Made by a program: the position numbers and the translations under genes. DNA of 64,000 nt from assembly GCA_964561545.1 (NCBI GenBank), contig CAZLQF010000007.1, positions 1 through 64,000 on the forward strand, given 5' to 3'. The DNA comes from CAZLQF01 sp964561545. GTDB taxonomy: Bacteria; Bacteroidota; Bacteroidia; CAILMK01; CAYYUA01. Positions within the stretch are counted from its first letter, which is position 1; each line of letters begins with the position of its first letter. A model generated the notes under the pieces. It was not told the DNA's origin. It saw only the letters and a program-made list of their open reading frames with translations, and made no database searches. Shown here piece by piece: positions 53,540 through 62,285 of the stretch.

Positions 53540-54727
53540 ATGGAAATGGTTAGCATCATGCGCTTAATTGCTTCAATGATCTTATTGTTTACAATTTTCC
53601 AGGTAAATGCGCAAGATGAAATCAGGCGCAATAAGGAAGATGGTGGTTATAAATTTAATGTAAAAAAAGAGATCAATACTACAGAAGTAAAGGACCAAAA
53701 TCGCTCTGCTACATGTTGGAGTTTTTCAGCCCTATCCTTTATTGAATCTGAATTGATGCGTAAAGGAAAGGGCAAGCACGACCTATCAGAGATGTTTGTC
53801 GTTAGGCATACTTATGCTGATAAAGCAAAACGATACGTACGCATGCATGGTAAACTTAATTTTGGGGCTGGCGGAGCATTTCACGATGTCACGCACGTGA
53901 TTGACCATCATGGAATTGTTCCTGAGCAAGTCTATTCCGGAGGAAAAATGGGTTACGACCAACCAGTTCATGGGGAGATGGATGCCGTCTTAAAATCCAT
54001 GGCTGATGCCATTATCAAAAATCCCAATGGCAAACTAACACCCGTATGGCACGAGGCTTACAACGCTGTATTGGATGCATATTTAGGGGAAGTACCCGAA
54101 CAATTTGAATATGAAGGCAAAACTTACACGCCTCAATCATTTGCTGATGATTTTGATTTAAATGCCGGTAATTATGTAGAGATAAGTTCTTTTACCCATC
54201 ATCCATTTTATGAGCAATTTACCCTGGAAGTACCCGATAACTGGCTCCAAAAACAGGTTTACAACGTCAAGTTAAACGAAATGATGCAGGTCATTGATCA
54301 CGCTTTGGATAAAGGATATACCGTAGCATGGGCAGCCGATGTAAGTGACCCGGGTTTTTCTCATAAAAATGGAGTGGCCATTACTCCCGTACAAGATTGG
54401 GATCAAATGAATAAAGCCTTGAAAGACTCAGTTTTGAACCACCCCGTACCTCAAAAGAATATAACTGTGGAAAAGCGGCAAAAATCATTTGACAATTATT
54501 CTACAACCGATGATCATGCCATGCATATTACGGGGATGGCGGAAGCTCAAAACGGAGATACGTACTATATTGTTAAAAATTCATGGGGTAAAAGCAATGA
54601 TTGTGGAGGATACATCTATGCTTCGAAAGCTTACGTTAAATATAAAACCATAGATGTTATGCTTCACCAAAATGCATTGCCGCAGCAGCTTCGTAAAAAA
54701 TTGGACATTGAGAAAGCAAGCCCTTAG
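53540..54727 (+). CDS. C1 family cysteine peptidase (bleomycin hydrolase-like), exported
   Basis: A 395-residue papain-like peptidase of the PepC/bleomycin-hydrolase subgroup. The catalytic triad is visible: Cys59 in ATCWSFSAL, His326 in DDHAMHITGMA and Asn347 in VKNSWG. A signal peptide (MRLIASMILLFTIFQVNAQ) would be obtained from the ATG at 53558; ATGs at 53540 and 53546 give slightly longer forms. Aminopeptidase activity is likely. It follows dnaK after a terminator, so it has its own promoter. Confidence 0.88.
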   Translation: MEMVSIMRLIASMILLFTIFQVNAQDEIRRNKEDGGYKFNVKKEINTTEVKDQNRSATCWSFSALSFIESELMRKGKGKHDLSEMFVVRHTYADKAKRYVRMHGKLNFGAGGAFHDVTHVIDHHGIVPEQVYSGGKMGYDQPVHGEMDAVLKSMADAIIKNPNGKLTPVWHEAYNAVLDAYLGEVPEQFEYEGKTYTPQSFADDFDLNAGNYVEISSFTHHPFYEQFTLEVPDNWLQKQVYNVKLNEMMQVIDHALDKGYTVAWAADVSDPGFSHKNGVAITPVQDWDQMNKALKDSVLNHPVPQKNITVEKRQKSFDNYSTTDDHAMHITGMAEAQNGDTYYIVKNSWGKSNDCGGYIYASKAYVKYKTIDVMLHQNALPQQLRKKLDIEKASP

Positions 54728-54836
54728 TAGTAATTTGAGGATTGTTTGCCTAAAATACTTTAAAAAGCCGGAATTGGTCAATCAAGAAGCTTTTAAAGTT
54801 CCCATATTTTTTATAACCTTTTAAACCACCAATTCA

Positions 54837-55385
54837 ATGGCCCGAAAACCACCTAGAAAACCATTGATCTTAGCAATTGTAAGCTTAATTGTTCTGGCAG
54901 CTTTAGGCCTGGTTATATTTAAGCCTTTTCAAAACACTGAAAATCACACCACTTCATCATCCGATGTCAATTATCAAATTAAGTTTGAAAAAGAGGGCCA
55001 ACTTGCTTTCATTAACGCAGATGGCAATCAGGATACCTTATCAACGATAGATGTAGAAATAGCCAATAACGAATATGAAATAAAAACGGGATTAAAACAC
55101 AGAGACAGTCTTCCCGCAAATAGCGGCATGTTATTCATTTTCCCAAATGAGCGATCGCGATCTTTCTGGATGGACAAAACCAAAATTTCTCTGGACATCC
55201 TATTTGTAAATGCGCAAAAAAGCATCCTGACCATTCAAAGAAACACCCAGCCTTATTCGCAAGAAGGCATCCCTTCTAAAGGAAAAGCCAAGTTTGTGAT
55301 TGAAGTACCTGCCGGTTATTGCCATCAAAACAATATCGAAGTCGGAGATCGCATTCATTTTGAAAGGACTGATCAGGAAACCTAA
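54837..55385 (+). CDS. DUF192 domain-containing membrane-anchored protein
   Basis: A 182-residue protein with one N-terminal membrane helix (about 11-28, LILAIVSLIVLAALGLVIF) and a C-terminal DUF192 domain (about 60-178). Family strings are IANNEYEIKTGLKHRDSL, NSGMLFIFPNERSRSFWM, ISLDILFVNAQKSIL and AKFVIEVPAGYC. DUF192 proteins (ACR family) are small beta-rich envelope proteins of unknown function. The DinB gene follows after 39 bp, possibly in one unit. Confidence 0.8.
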   Translation: MARKPPRKPLILAIVSLIVLAALGLVIFKPFQNTENHTTSSSDVNYQIKFEKEGQLAFINADGNQDTLSTIDVEIANNEYEIKTGLKHRDSLPANSGMLFIFPNERSRSFWMDKTKISLDILFVNAQKSILTIQRNTQPYSQEGIPSKGKAKFVIEVPAGYCHQNNIEVGDRIHFERTDQET

Positions 55386-55424
55386 TTAAGATAGCAACAT
55401 TCAGTAACTTGAAAAACATTGGCA

Positions 55425-55913
55425 ATGGATAATGATCAAGCAATCAGAGACCGCCTCGTTAAGCACATGAACGGAGGAGAAGCGTTTTTACCCTTTCAAA
55501 GTGCCGTTAAAGGCATATCCTCGACTGATTCCGGAAAAGTCATTGACAATCAGCCTTACACCATTTGGGAATTGGTGGAGCACATTCGGGTTGCTCAGCA
55601 TGATATTCTTGAGTTTAGCAGGAATCCGCATTACAGCGAACCTACATGGCCCGATGATTATTGGCCTTCATCGAAAGCCCCAAAAGATGAAGATGAATGG
55701 CACTTATCCTTGGATAAAATCGACCAGGAATTACAGGAAATGATCGCCTTAGTGCAAGACCCTTCTAACGACCTTATGGAACCAATACCGTGGGGCAATA
55801 GCGAGACCTTGATGCGACAAGCTAATTTGGTAGCTGAACACAAGGCCTACCATACCGGCCAGATTGTAGTCATCCGGAAACTTTTGGGATTAGACATGGA
55901 GGTATCATTGTAA
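55425..55913 (+). CDS. DinB family protein
   Basis: A 162-residue DinB/YfiT-like four-helix protein. The three-histidine metal site is recognisable from HIRVAQHDILEFSR (first helix histidines) and AEHKAYHTGQIVVIRKLL at the C-terminus, a common DinB ending. Members often act as metal-dependent thiol S-transferases or bacillithiol enzymes; function here is unknown. The ATG at 55425 is favoured over a TTG two codons upstream. Confidence 0.8.
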   Translation: MDNDQAIRDRLVKHMNGGEAFLPFQSAVKGISSTDSGKVIDNQPYTIWELVEHIRVAQHDILEFSRNPHYSEPTWPDDYWPSSKAPKDEDEWHLSLDKIDQELQEMIALVQDPSNDLMEPIPWGNSETLMRQANLVAEHKAYHTGQIVVIRKLLGLDMEVSL

Positions 55914-56268
55914 ATAGGCTCGATGTTTTTCCAAAATCAAAATGATCCATAAATCAAGAAGAATGGCAATGGTTGACCGGCGTTGAAAAATGAACAGCCT
56001 TAAAAAGCCAGGGTTTTTATAATTACAACCATTGCAGTTCTATAATTTATCCGAAAATAACCTTCAATAGCTTTCCTTAGAAGTCAAAACCGCTTACTTA
56101 GTTGCGAAATGTTTATTTTTCCATTGATTAAGCGTTAGGAAAGTTTGATATAAAACGTTATCTATCAGATCATTACTTAAAATTTAGCTTGATTGATGCT
56201 TGACAATTTTCGATTTTTTTTTATTTGAAACCTAAATTTGTGTTAAAAACATAAAAAATTTTGGCGCA
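55914..56268. other. Intergenic stretch before the DUF892 gene
   Basis: About 355 AT-rich bases with no gene or terminator seen. A promoter-like box is annotated near its right end. Confidence 0.45.
56233..56240 (+). promoter_or_regulatory. TAnnTTTG -7 box upstream of the DUF892 gene
   Basis: TAAATTTG ends 28 bases before the start codon and matches the Bacteroidota -7 consensus. Confidence 0.42.
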
Positions 56269-56724
56269 ATGAGTATTAGTTTAAAAGATTTTCAGGAAAA
56301 GCTTAGGGTCCTGCTAAATATTGAAAATCAAGAACTCAACGGCCTGTCCAGAATGATCACTTTTGCCCAGAACGAAGACGTTAGCCATTTACTTGACAAG
56401 AAATTACAAGAATCTTTTGATCAAAATGAAAGAATAGACCTTATTGTTAAAAACTTTGGAACGCATCAAGTTTGCCACGAAGGTTCAAATGAGGTTTTTG
56501 AATTACTGAAGGAGTCCTTACAACAAATTGCTGAAGACGCAAGTTATTCCGAATCATCTATGCTCAAAACGCTTAAAAAATGTAGCGACTTCAAGATAGG
56601 GACCTACGAAGAAATAATTAAAGATGCTCATGAACTGGGCTATGACGAGATTGCTAAAGAACTTCAAAAAACCATTGATGAAGAACAAGAAATGATGGAA
56701 AAAACCCCTGTTAGTATCGCTTAA
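56269..56724 (+). CDS. DUF892 (YciE/YciF) ferritin-like protein
   Basis: A 151-residue four-helix protein that resembles the DUF892/YciE family. The conserved end DFKIGTYEEIIKDAHELGYDEIAKELQKTIDEEQEMME is the family's last two helices, with the Glu/His-type iron ligands (HQVCHEGSNEVFELL in the middle). Members are stress-induced ferritin-like proteins of uncertain function. It is shorter than typical members (about 165) at the C-terminus. It has its own promoter box and terminator, so is a monocistronic, probably stress-related gene. Confidence 0.65.
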   Translation: MSISLKDFQEKLRVLLNIENQELNGLSRMITFAQNEDVSHLLDKKLQESFDQNERIDLIVKNFGTHQVCHEGSNEVFELLKESLQQIAEDASYSESSMLKTLKKCSDFKIGTYEEIIKDAHELGYDEIAKELQKTIDEEQEMMEKTPVSIA

Positions 56725-56757
56725 AACATTAGCTTCAACCTATCCTCTTTTCTACTT

Positions 56758-56790
56758 AAAGCTATTCTGACCTCAGGATAGCTTTTTTAT
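56758..56790 (+). terminator. Intrinsic terminator after the DUF892 gene
   Basis: AAAGCTATTCTGA (56758-56770) pairs with TCAGGATAGCTTT (56773-56785) with one G-T pair, followed by a T run. Confidence 0.85.
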
Positions 56791-56910
56791 TGAAATTGAC
56801 CCTACCATCACTTTTAAGCCATTATCCAAAAGTTTTTAATAATTACCCGCCTATTACTTCTTCAATTACCATTTTTTGTCCTATATTTACCGTTTGCAAA
56901 AAATTCCGTT

Positions 56911-57486
56911 ATGGACATTGATCAATTACTTAAAACAAGACGAACAATTAAACCGCAAAATTTTAAGCCGGATCCGGTGGATGATAAACTGATCACCGAA
57001 ATGCTTGAAACTGCTAATTGGGCACCAACGCACGGATTTACAGAACCGTGGCGCTTCTTTGTTTTTTCTGGCCAGGGGAACAAAACTTTGGGAAATTTTC
57101 ATGCGAACTTATACAAGCAAGAAACACCAGCAGGCCAGTATAAAGAAAAGAAATACAACCAACTAATAGAACGTCCGCAGTTAGCCTCTCATACGATTTT
57201 GATCGGTATGAAGCGCGGAAACAATCCTAAAATACCCGAAATTGAAGAAATCGAAGCCACTGCCTGTGCTGTACAAAATATGTGGCTTTCAGCTGCAGCT
57301 AAAGGGCTTGGTGCTTATTGGAGTTCGGGAGGCATGACTTACCACGAAAAAATGAAAGAATTTGTAGGCTTGGGACCTGAAGACTACATACTGGGATTTT
57401 TCTTCATTGGCTATCCTGCCATTGAATGGCCAAAGAGTAAAAGGGTTACTGATATCAAGGAGAAGGTTCAATGGTTCAAATCCTGA
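56911..57486 (+). CDS. Nitroreductase family protein
   Basis: A 191-residue FMN oxidoreductase of the nitroreductase/YdjA group. The opening LLKTRRTIKPQNFKPDPV and ANWAPTHGFTEPWRFFV are typical, as is the glycine-rich ATACAVQNMWLSAAAKGLGAYWSSGG. It uses NAD(P)H to reduce nitro compounds or other acceptors; the natural substrate is unknown. The dapF gene starts 3 bp after its stop codon, so the two are cotranscribed. Confidence 0.85.
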   Translation: MDIDQLLKTRRTIKPQNFKPDPVDDKLITEMLETANWAPTHGFTEPWRFFVFSGQGNKTLGNFHANLYKQETPAGQYKEKKYNQLIERPQLASHTILIGMKRGNNPKIPEIEEIEATACAVQNMWLSAAAKGLGAYWSSGGMTYHEKMKEFVGLGPEDYILGFFFIGYPAIEWPKSKRVTDIKEKVQWFKS

Positions 57487-57489
57487 GTT

Positions 57490-58284
57490 ATGGATTTTAG
57501 CTTTACCAAATACCACGGAACAGGCAACGATTTCATCATCATTGATGACCGCAATAAACAGTTTCCAAGCACTGATCATGCGTTTATCAAATCGCTCTGC
57601 ACCCGCAGGTTTGGCATCGGAGCCGATGGCTTGATCTTAATCCGGGATGATGGCAATAGCGATTTTCAAATGGTTTATTTCAATGCTGATGGCCTCGAAG
57701 GTTCCATGTGCGGAAATGGTGGGCGCTGTGCAGTAGATTTGGTTGCCAAGTTGGGCATCATCAATCAGGAATGCTCTTTTCGAGCTTACGATGGATTGCA
57801 TAGGGCTTTGATCAAAGATGAACTAATCGAGCTTGAAATGAACGGGGTTGATTCAATAAAAAACCATAATCATGATTATGAAATTGATACAGGATCACCC
57901 CATTACATTACGTTCCAAGAACATATAGAACAAATGGAAATTCAACGTAAAGCCCTTCAAATCAAAAACCAACCGGCCTATCAAGAAGCGGGGATCAATG
58001 TCAACTTTATTGAAGAAAAAGCTACTGATCGGATTTATGTAAGAACTTATGAACGAGGAGTAGAAGCAGAAACCCATTCCTGCGGCACAGGCGTTGTAGC
58101 AAGCGCCATTGCTCAAGCTTTAAAATTAAACAGCCCTGATAAACACTATCAAATTCAAGTAGATACGCCAGGGGGTACCTTATGGGTGCGTTTTTATAAA
58201 TCCAAAGATGATCAAATCAATAATGTATGGCTCTCAGGCCCAGCTAAACCGGTATACAATGGTTCTTTTAAACATGCGCTATAA
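57490..58284 (+). CDS. dapF: Diaminopimelate epimerase
   Basis: A 264-residue DapF that epimerises LL- to meso-diaminopimelate, for cell wall and lysine synthesis. The two catalytic cysteines are Cys74 in MCGNGGRC and Cys198 in HSCGTGVVASA. The opening FTKYHGTGNDFIII and the internal GVDSIKNHNH region are family-like. Length is normal. It is coupled to the nitroreductase gene and is followed by the SNF2 helicase gene. Confidence 0.93.
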   Translation: MDFSFTKYHGTGNDFIIIDDRNKQFPSTDHAFIKSLCTRRFGIGADGLILIRDDGNSDFQMVYFNADGLEGSMCGNGGRCAVDLVAKLGIINQECSFRAYDGLHRALIKDELIELEMNGVDSIKNHNHDYEIDTGSPHYITFQEHIEQMEIQRKALQIKNQPAYQEAGINVNFIEEKATDRIYVRTYERGVEAETHSCGTGVVASAIAQALKLNSPDKHYQIQVDTPGGTLWVRFYKSKDDQINNVWLSGPAKPVYNGSFKHAL

Positions 58285-58376
58285 GTTCTGTTTATATCTT
58301 AAAAACTTATAATTTTGTGTATTTGGCTTTTTAATCAGTAATACCAAGCAATTTTAGCAACGATAATTTTGAACAA

Positions 58377-61300
58377 TTGCAAGTAACGCCCCAAGCACCC
58401 TACCAAGTAATTTACAGCTTAAGCTTGAACACGAGCTTAGGGCCTGTAATAGAGCCCTATGTTGTTCAACTTAACGAAAAGGGCATGTTTACCCTTTCTT
58501 ATCAGCGCGTATATACCACCAACGTTCAAAATTTTTCAAAAGATCTGGATGAAACCGATTATCAGCTTATCAGGCTAATGGATGATTACGCTCATGAAAC
58601 CATTGCTCGTAAATTTCATAAAAAGTACAAGAAATCATCAGAGTTTTTTAACAAGGAATTCACCAAGCAATTACATGAAGACGTCATAAGGCCCTATATT
58701 GAGCATAAGCTTGACCAAATCCTCCCTTTACTAAGGGATCACCGCTATCTTTATTTAAACGGCGAGCACGAAAATCCAACGCAATATCAAATAGCTTTGG
58801 CACAGGATCCGGTTAACGTGATTTTCCACTTTAAAAAGCACAAAGCGGGAACCCGTTATTATCCGGTCATTAGGAATGGAGAAAAGCGTATCAAGCTAAA
58901 GCGTGAAGATTCCCACATCATATGTTTCGAACCCTGTTGGATTTTGGTCAATGACAAAGTCTATCATTTTGATCAACGTTTGAACGGCAAAAAATTATTG
59001 CCATTCTTAAACAAAAGGTTCATTGAAATACCACCCAAATCGGAGCCGGACTATTATAAAAAGTTCATAGGCAACCTCATAAAAGACTACAAGGTAAAAG
59101 CTGAGGGTTTTAAAATCAAAAAGCTTCAGCAGCCAGGGGATCCGGTTTTGAAGCTAACCAAAAACATAGACCAAAGCCCGGCGTTTAAATTGGCCTTTAA
59201 ATACGGCGATGATGAACTCAATTATCAAACCGGAGACAACACCTTTGTTAAGCTAACCGAAGAGCATGGACGTTATGCTTTTCTTAAAATTAACAGAAAC
59301 AGAAGCTGGGAGGATGAACAAGCTAAATTCCTTCAGAAATGGGGTTTAGAACAAAAGAACAATGCTTTTTTTGACATTGCTAAAAACAATAATGATGACT
59401 TCTTAGAAGGCACCTATCAAGCTTATTACCATTTAGTGGATTGGATCAACCAACACAGGGATCAACTTGAAAGCAAAGGTTTTGAGATTAACCAGGAGGA
59501 GTCAGAGGCCAGTTTTTTCATTGGTAATCAGGAAATTGACTTCAATGTAGAAGAAAACAACGATTGGTTTGATGTATATGCCAAAGTCCAGTTTGGTGAA
59601 TTCAAATTTTCTTTTATCAAGCTTAAAAATCACATCCTACAAGGTAAGCGAGAGTTTGAACTTCCTAATGGTGAAATAGCCATTATACCTGAAGCTTGGT
59701 TTAGCCAATTAAAAGAGATCTTTAATTTTTCTGAAGAAGAAGCGAATGATGAAAAACTCAAACTGAAGAAACATCATTTCAACATCCTTGAGAATTTTAA
59801 CTTGACTCAAGCCGATGGTCAACAGCATTATCTTGAATCCCTTAAAGAACTCAAGAATTCGACTCAACTCCATTCCATTGAATTGCCCCAAAATTTCAGC
59901 GCTGATTTACGTTCCTATCAAAAGGAAGGTTATTCATGGTTGTATTGCTTAAAGAAATACCAATTCGGGGGCGTTTTAGCGGATGACATGGGTTTGGGTA
60001 AAACCGTCCAAACCTTGGCCTTATTACTTAAAGAAAAAGAAGAACACCGCTTGCATGCTAACAAAGAACAACAAGTAAAAGCAGGTCAGCTCTATTTGTT
60101 TGGCATGGATAAAGGCCCAGAAGAAGAACTTGTTGCCAAATCTTCCGATCAGTTCATGAACCTGATCGCAATGCCGGCATCCCTAATCCATAATTGGGAA
60201 GAAGAGATCAACAGTTTTGCACCATCCCTTAAATATTTGAAATATGTTGGTAATGACCGGCATCGACTGCTCGAGAATTTCAAGGAGTACGATTTAATTC
60301 TTACTACCTACGGCATGCTAAGGAATGACATTGAATACTTCAGGGAGTTTAAGTTCAATTACATGATCCTTGATGAAAGCCAGGTCATTAAAAATCCTGA
60401 TTCCAAAATATCAAAAGTGGTTAAAAAGGTCGATGCTTCTCAAAAGCTTGTACTTACAGGAACCCCCATTGAAAACTCCCTCATGGACTTATGGTCGCAA
60501 ATGGCTTTTTTGAATCCCGGTTTATTAGGAGGCTATAAGTTTTTTAAAAAAGCGTACGTCCTTCCTATTGAAAAGAAAAATGATGAAGCCAAACAAGAAA
60601 AGCTTAAAACGCTTATCAAACCCTTCATTCTAAGAAGAACTAAAGAAGAAGTGGCCAAAGACCTGCCATCATTGACCGAAAAAACACAATACTGTGAACT
60701 AACGCCCGAACAGGAAAAGGTTTATGAAGAGACCAAATCCCATTACCGCAATCAAATATTAGAGAATATTGATAAATATGGATTTAATAAATCTCAATTT
60801 CTAATTTTAAAGGGATTAACTGAATTAAGGTTAATTGCCAATCACCCCCATTTAATGGACCGAAACTACGAGGAAGAATCCGGTAAATTCAACGAGATCC
60901 TGCGCAAGATTGAAAACGTTATTAGCGAAAACCATAAGATTCTGGTCTTTTCGCAATTTGTGAGGCATTTGAATTTGTTTAAAAATTACTTTGAGCAGAA
61001 TCAGATTGGTTATTCCTTCCTAACCGGGAGTACTAAAAACCGTAAAGCGATCATCAGTGATTTTAGGAACAACCCTGAAAAACAGGTATTTCTTATTTCT
61101 CTTAAAGCTGGCGGGGTTGGTTTAAATCTTGTAGAAGCGGATTACGTATTCATTGTGGACCCTTGGTGGAATCCAGCTACCGAGTCCCAAGCGATTAACC
61201 GTGCTCACCGCATTGGGCAGAATAAGCGGGTCATTTCTTATAAATTCATTAGCAAAGGAACCATTGAAGAAAAAATCCTGAAGCTTCAAAACCGGAAATC

Positions 61301-61385
61301 GGAATTGGCCAAGGACATTGTCCAATCCAATCAAAAACTTACCAATATCCTCACTGAAGATGATTTGGAAATGCTATTGAATTAA
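58377..61385 (+). CDS. SNF2-family DEAD/DEAH-box helicase
   Basis: A 1002-residue Swi2/Snf2 ATPase. Residues about 1-500 form a lineage-specific N-terminal region without a clear domain. The motor follows: motif I DDMGLGKT (from Asp536), motif II DESQ (from 666; DEAQ-like) and motifs III-VI through LVLTGTPIENSLMDLWSQ, FLISLKAGGVGLNLVEADYV and AINRAHRIGQ. These proteins remodel DNA-protein complexes or assist transcription (RapA-like). The start must be TTG at 58377 or a later codon: an in-frame TAA lies 15 codons upstream and no ATG lies between. Confidence 0.88.
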   Translation: MQVTPQAPYQVIYSLSLNTSLGPVIEPYVVQLNEKGMFTLSYQRVYTTNVQNFSKDLDETDYQLIRLMDDYAHETIARKFHKKYKKSSEFFNKEFTKQLHEDVIRPYIEHKLDQILPLLRDHRYLYLNGEHENPTQYQIALAQDPVNVIFHFKKHKAGTRYYPVIRNGEKRIKLKREDSHIICFEPCWILVNDKVYHFDQRLNGKKLLPFLNKRFIEIPPKSEPDYYKKFIGNLIKDYKVKAEGFKIKKLQQPGDPVLKLTKNIDQSPAFKLAFKYGDDELNYQTGDNTFVKLTEEHGRYAFLKINRNRSWEDEQAKFLQKWGLEQKNNAFFDIAKNNNDDFLEGTYQAYYHLVDWINQHRDQLESKGFEINQEESEASFFIGNQEIDFNVEENNDWFDVYAKVQFGEFKFSFIKLKNHILQGKREFELPNGEIAIIPEAWFSQLKEIFNFSEEEANDEKLKLKKHHFNILENFNLTQADGQQHYLESLKELKNSTQLHSIELPQNFSADLRSYQKEGYSWLYCLKKYQFGGVLADDMGLGKTVQTLALLLKEKEEHRLHANKEQQVKAGQLYLFGMDKGPEEELVAKSSDQFMNLIAMPASLIHNWEEEINSFAPSLKYLKYVGNDRHRLLENFKEYDLILTTYGMLRNDIEYFREFKFNYMILDESQVIKNPDSKISKVVKKVDASQKLVLTGTPIENSLMDLWSQMAFLNPGLLGGYKFFKKAYVLPIEKKNDEAKQEKLKTLIKPFILRRTKEEVAKDLPSLTEKTQYCELTPEQEKVYEETKSHYRNQILENIDKYGFNKSQFLILKGLTELRLIANHPHLMDRNYEEESGKFNEILRKIENVISENHKILVFSQFVRHLNLFKNYFEQNQIGYSFLTGSTKNRKAIISDFRNNPEKQVFLISLKAGGVGLNLVEADYVFIVDPWWNPATESQAINRAHRIGQNKRVISYKFISKGTIEEKILKLQNRKSELAKDIVQSNQKLTNILTEDDLEMLLN

Positions 61386-61416
61386 AAAAGCCCAGACCAA
61401 CAAGCCCGGGCTTTTA
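61384..61416. terminator. Bidirectional terminator between SNF2 and prohibitin genes
   Basis: AAAAAGCCC and GGGCTTTTA (61386-61393 with 61408-61415) enclose a 14-base loop; A-rich and T-rich flanks let it work in both directions between two convergent genes. Confidence 0.7.
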
Positions 61417-61453
61417 TTAAATCTGATTTTGTTACTGATCAAAGAATTCTTTG

Positions 61454-62275
61454 CTATTGATCAGCACTCAGCATCACTGGTAAGCCATCTTTGCCATTAC
61501 CGATCATGATAACTTTAGAGTTTTCAGAATTGGCCACTTCTCCAGTAGCTTCAATGGCTTTATCCCGAAGAACTTTCTCGGTTAAACTTTTGTCAAGAAT
61601 TTCATTGGCCTTGGATTTACCTTTGGCTTCAATTTCTCTGCGCTCTGCTTCTTTTTCAGCCTTTTGCTTACTGTATTCTTTTTGTTGGATCTCTTGTTGC
61701 TCGGTAAGCTTTCGTTCAATTGCTTGTTTTATTTGAGGGGGTAATTTAATAGAGCGGATCAAAAGGGCATTCAACTTTATGAAGTTTTTCTCCAGCACCG
61801 TTTCTGCCTTTTTCTTTATGTTTTTTTGTATCTCAGATCTGTCCTTTGAATAGAGCTCTTCAGGTTTGTATTGACCAATTACTTCTCGGGTGGAGGAGCG
61901 AACCTCAGGTACAATTATTTTATTGAGGTAATTAAAGCCCACTTCATCGTGCAAGTAGCCAATCTTATTTCCAATTGGTTGATACCTTATTGATACATCA
62001 ATGTTAATATCCAGACCATTGGATGACAATACTTCCATACTTTGCCTGTTCTCTTGCTTTCTTATTTCATAGACGATCATGGTATTCCAGGGTGCTTTCA
62101 CCTTCAATCCTTGTTCATAGACCTGGTCTTGGTCTAAACCTCCGGAAAGGGGTTCATATTTTACACCTCGTTCACCAGAGCCTATGGTAACGAAAATTGA
62201 ACTGGAAAAAGCGATAATCAAAATAAAGACGGCTCCAGCAATGAGCCCAATTCTTACTAATTGTTTGTTTTGCAT
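61454..62275 (-). CDS. Prohibitin/SPFH (Band 7) domain protein
   Basis: A 273-residue SPFH protein. One N-terminal membrane helix (about 8-30, IGLIAGAVFILIIAFSSSIFV) precedes the Band 7 domain (GERGVKYEPLSGG to FIKLNALLIRSIKLPPQI, about 33-195) and a charged C-terminal helix (QQKEYSKQKAEKEAERREIEAKGK). Such proteins form ring or cage assemblies at the membrane and may control FtsH. It starts 10 bp after the gldB stop codon in the same direction and is likely in one operon. Confidence 0.88.
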   Translation of the reverse strand: MQNKQLVRIGLIAGAVFILIIAFSSSIFVTIGSGERGVKYEPLSGGLDQDQVYEQGLKVKAPWNTMIVYEIRKQENRQSMEVLSSNGLDINIDVSIRYQPIGNKIGYLHDEVGFNYLNKIIVPEVRSSTREVIGQYKPEELYSKDRSEIQKNIKKKAETVLEKNFIKLNALLIRSIKLPPQIKQAIERKLTEQQEIQQKEYSKQKAEKEAERREIEAKGKSKANEILDKSLTEKVLRDKAIEATGEVANSENSKVIMIGNGKDGLPVMLSADQ

Positions 62276-62285
62276 TCTGTGTAGT

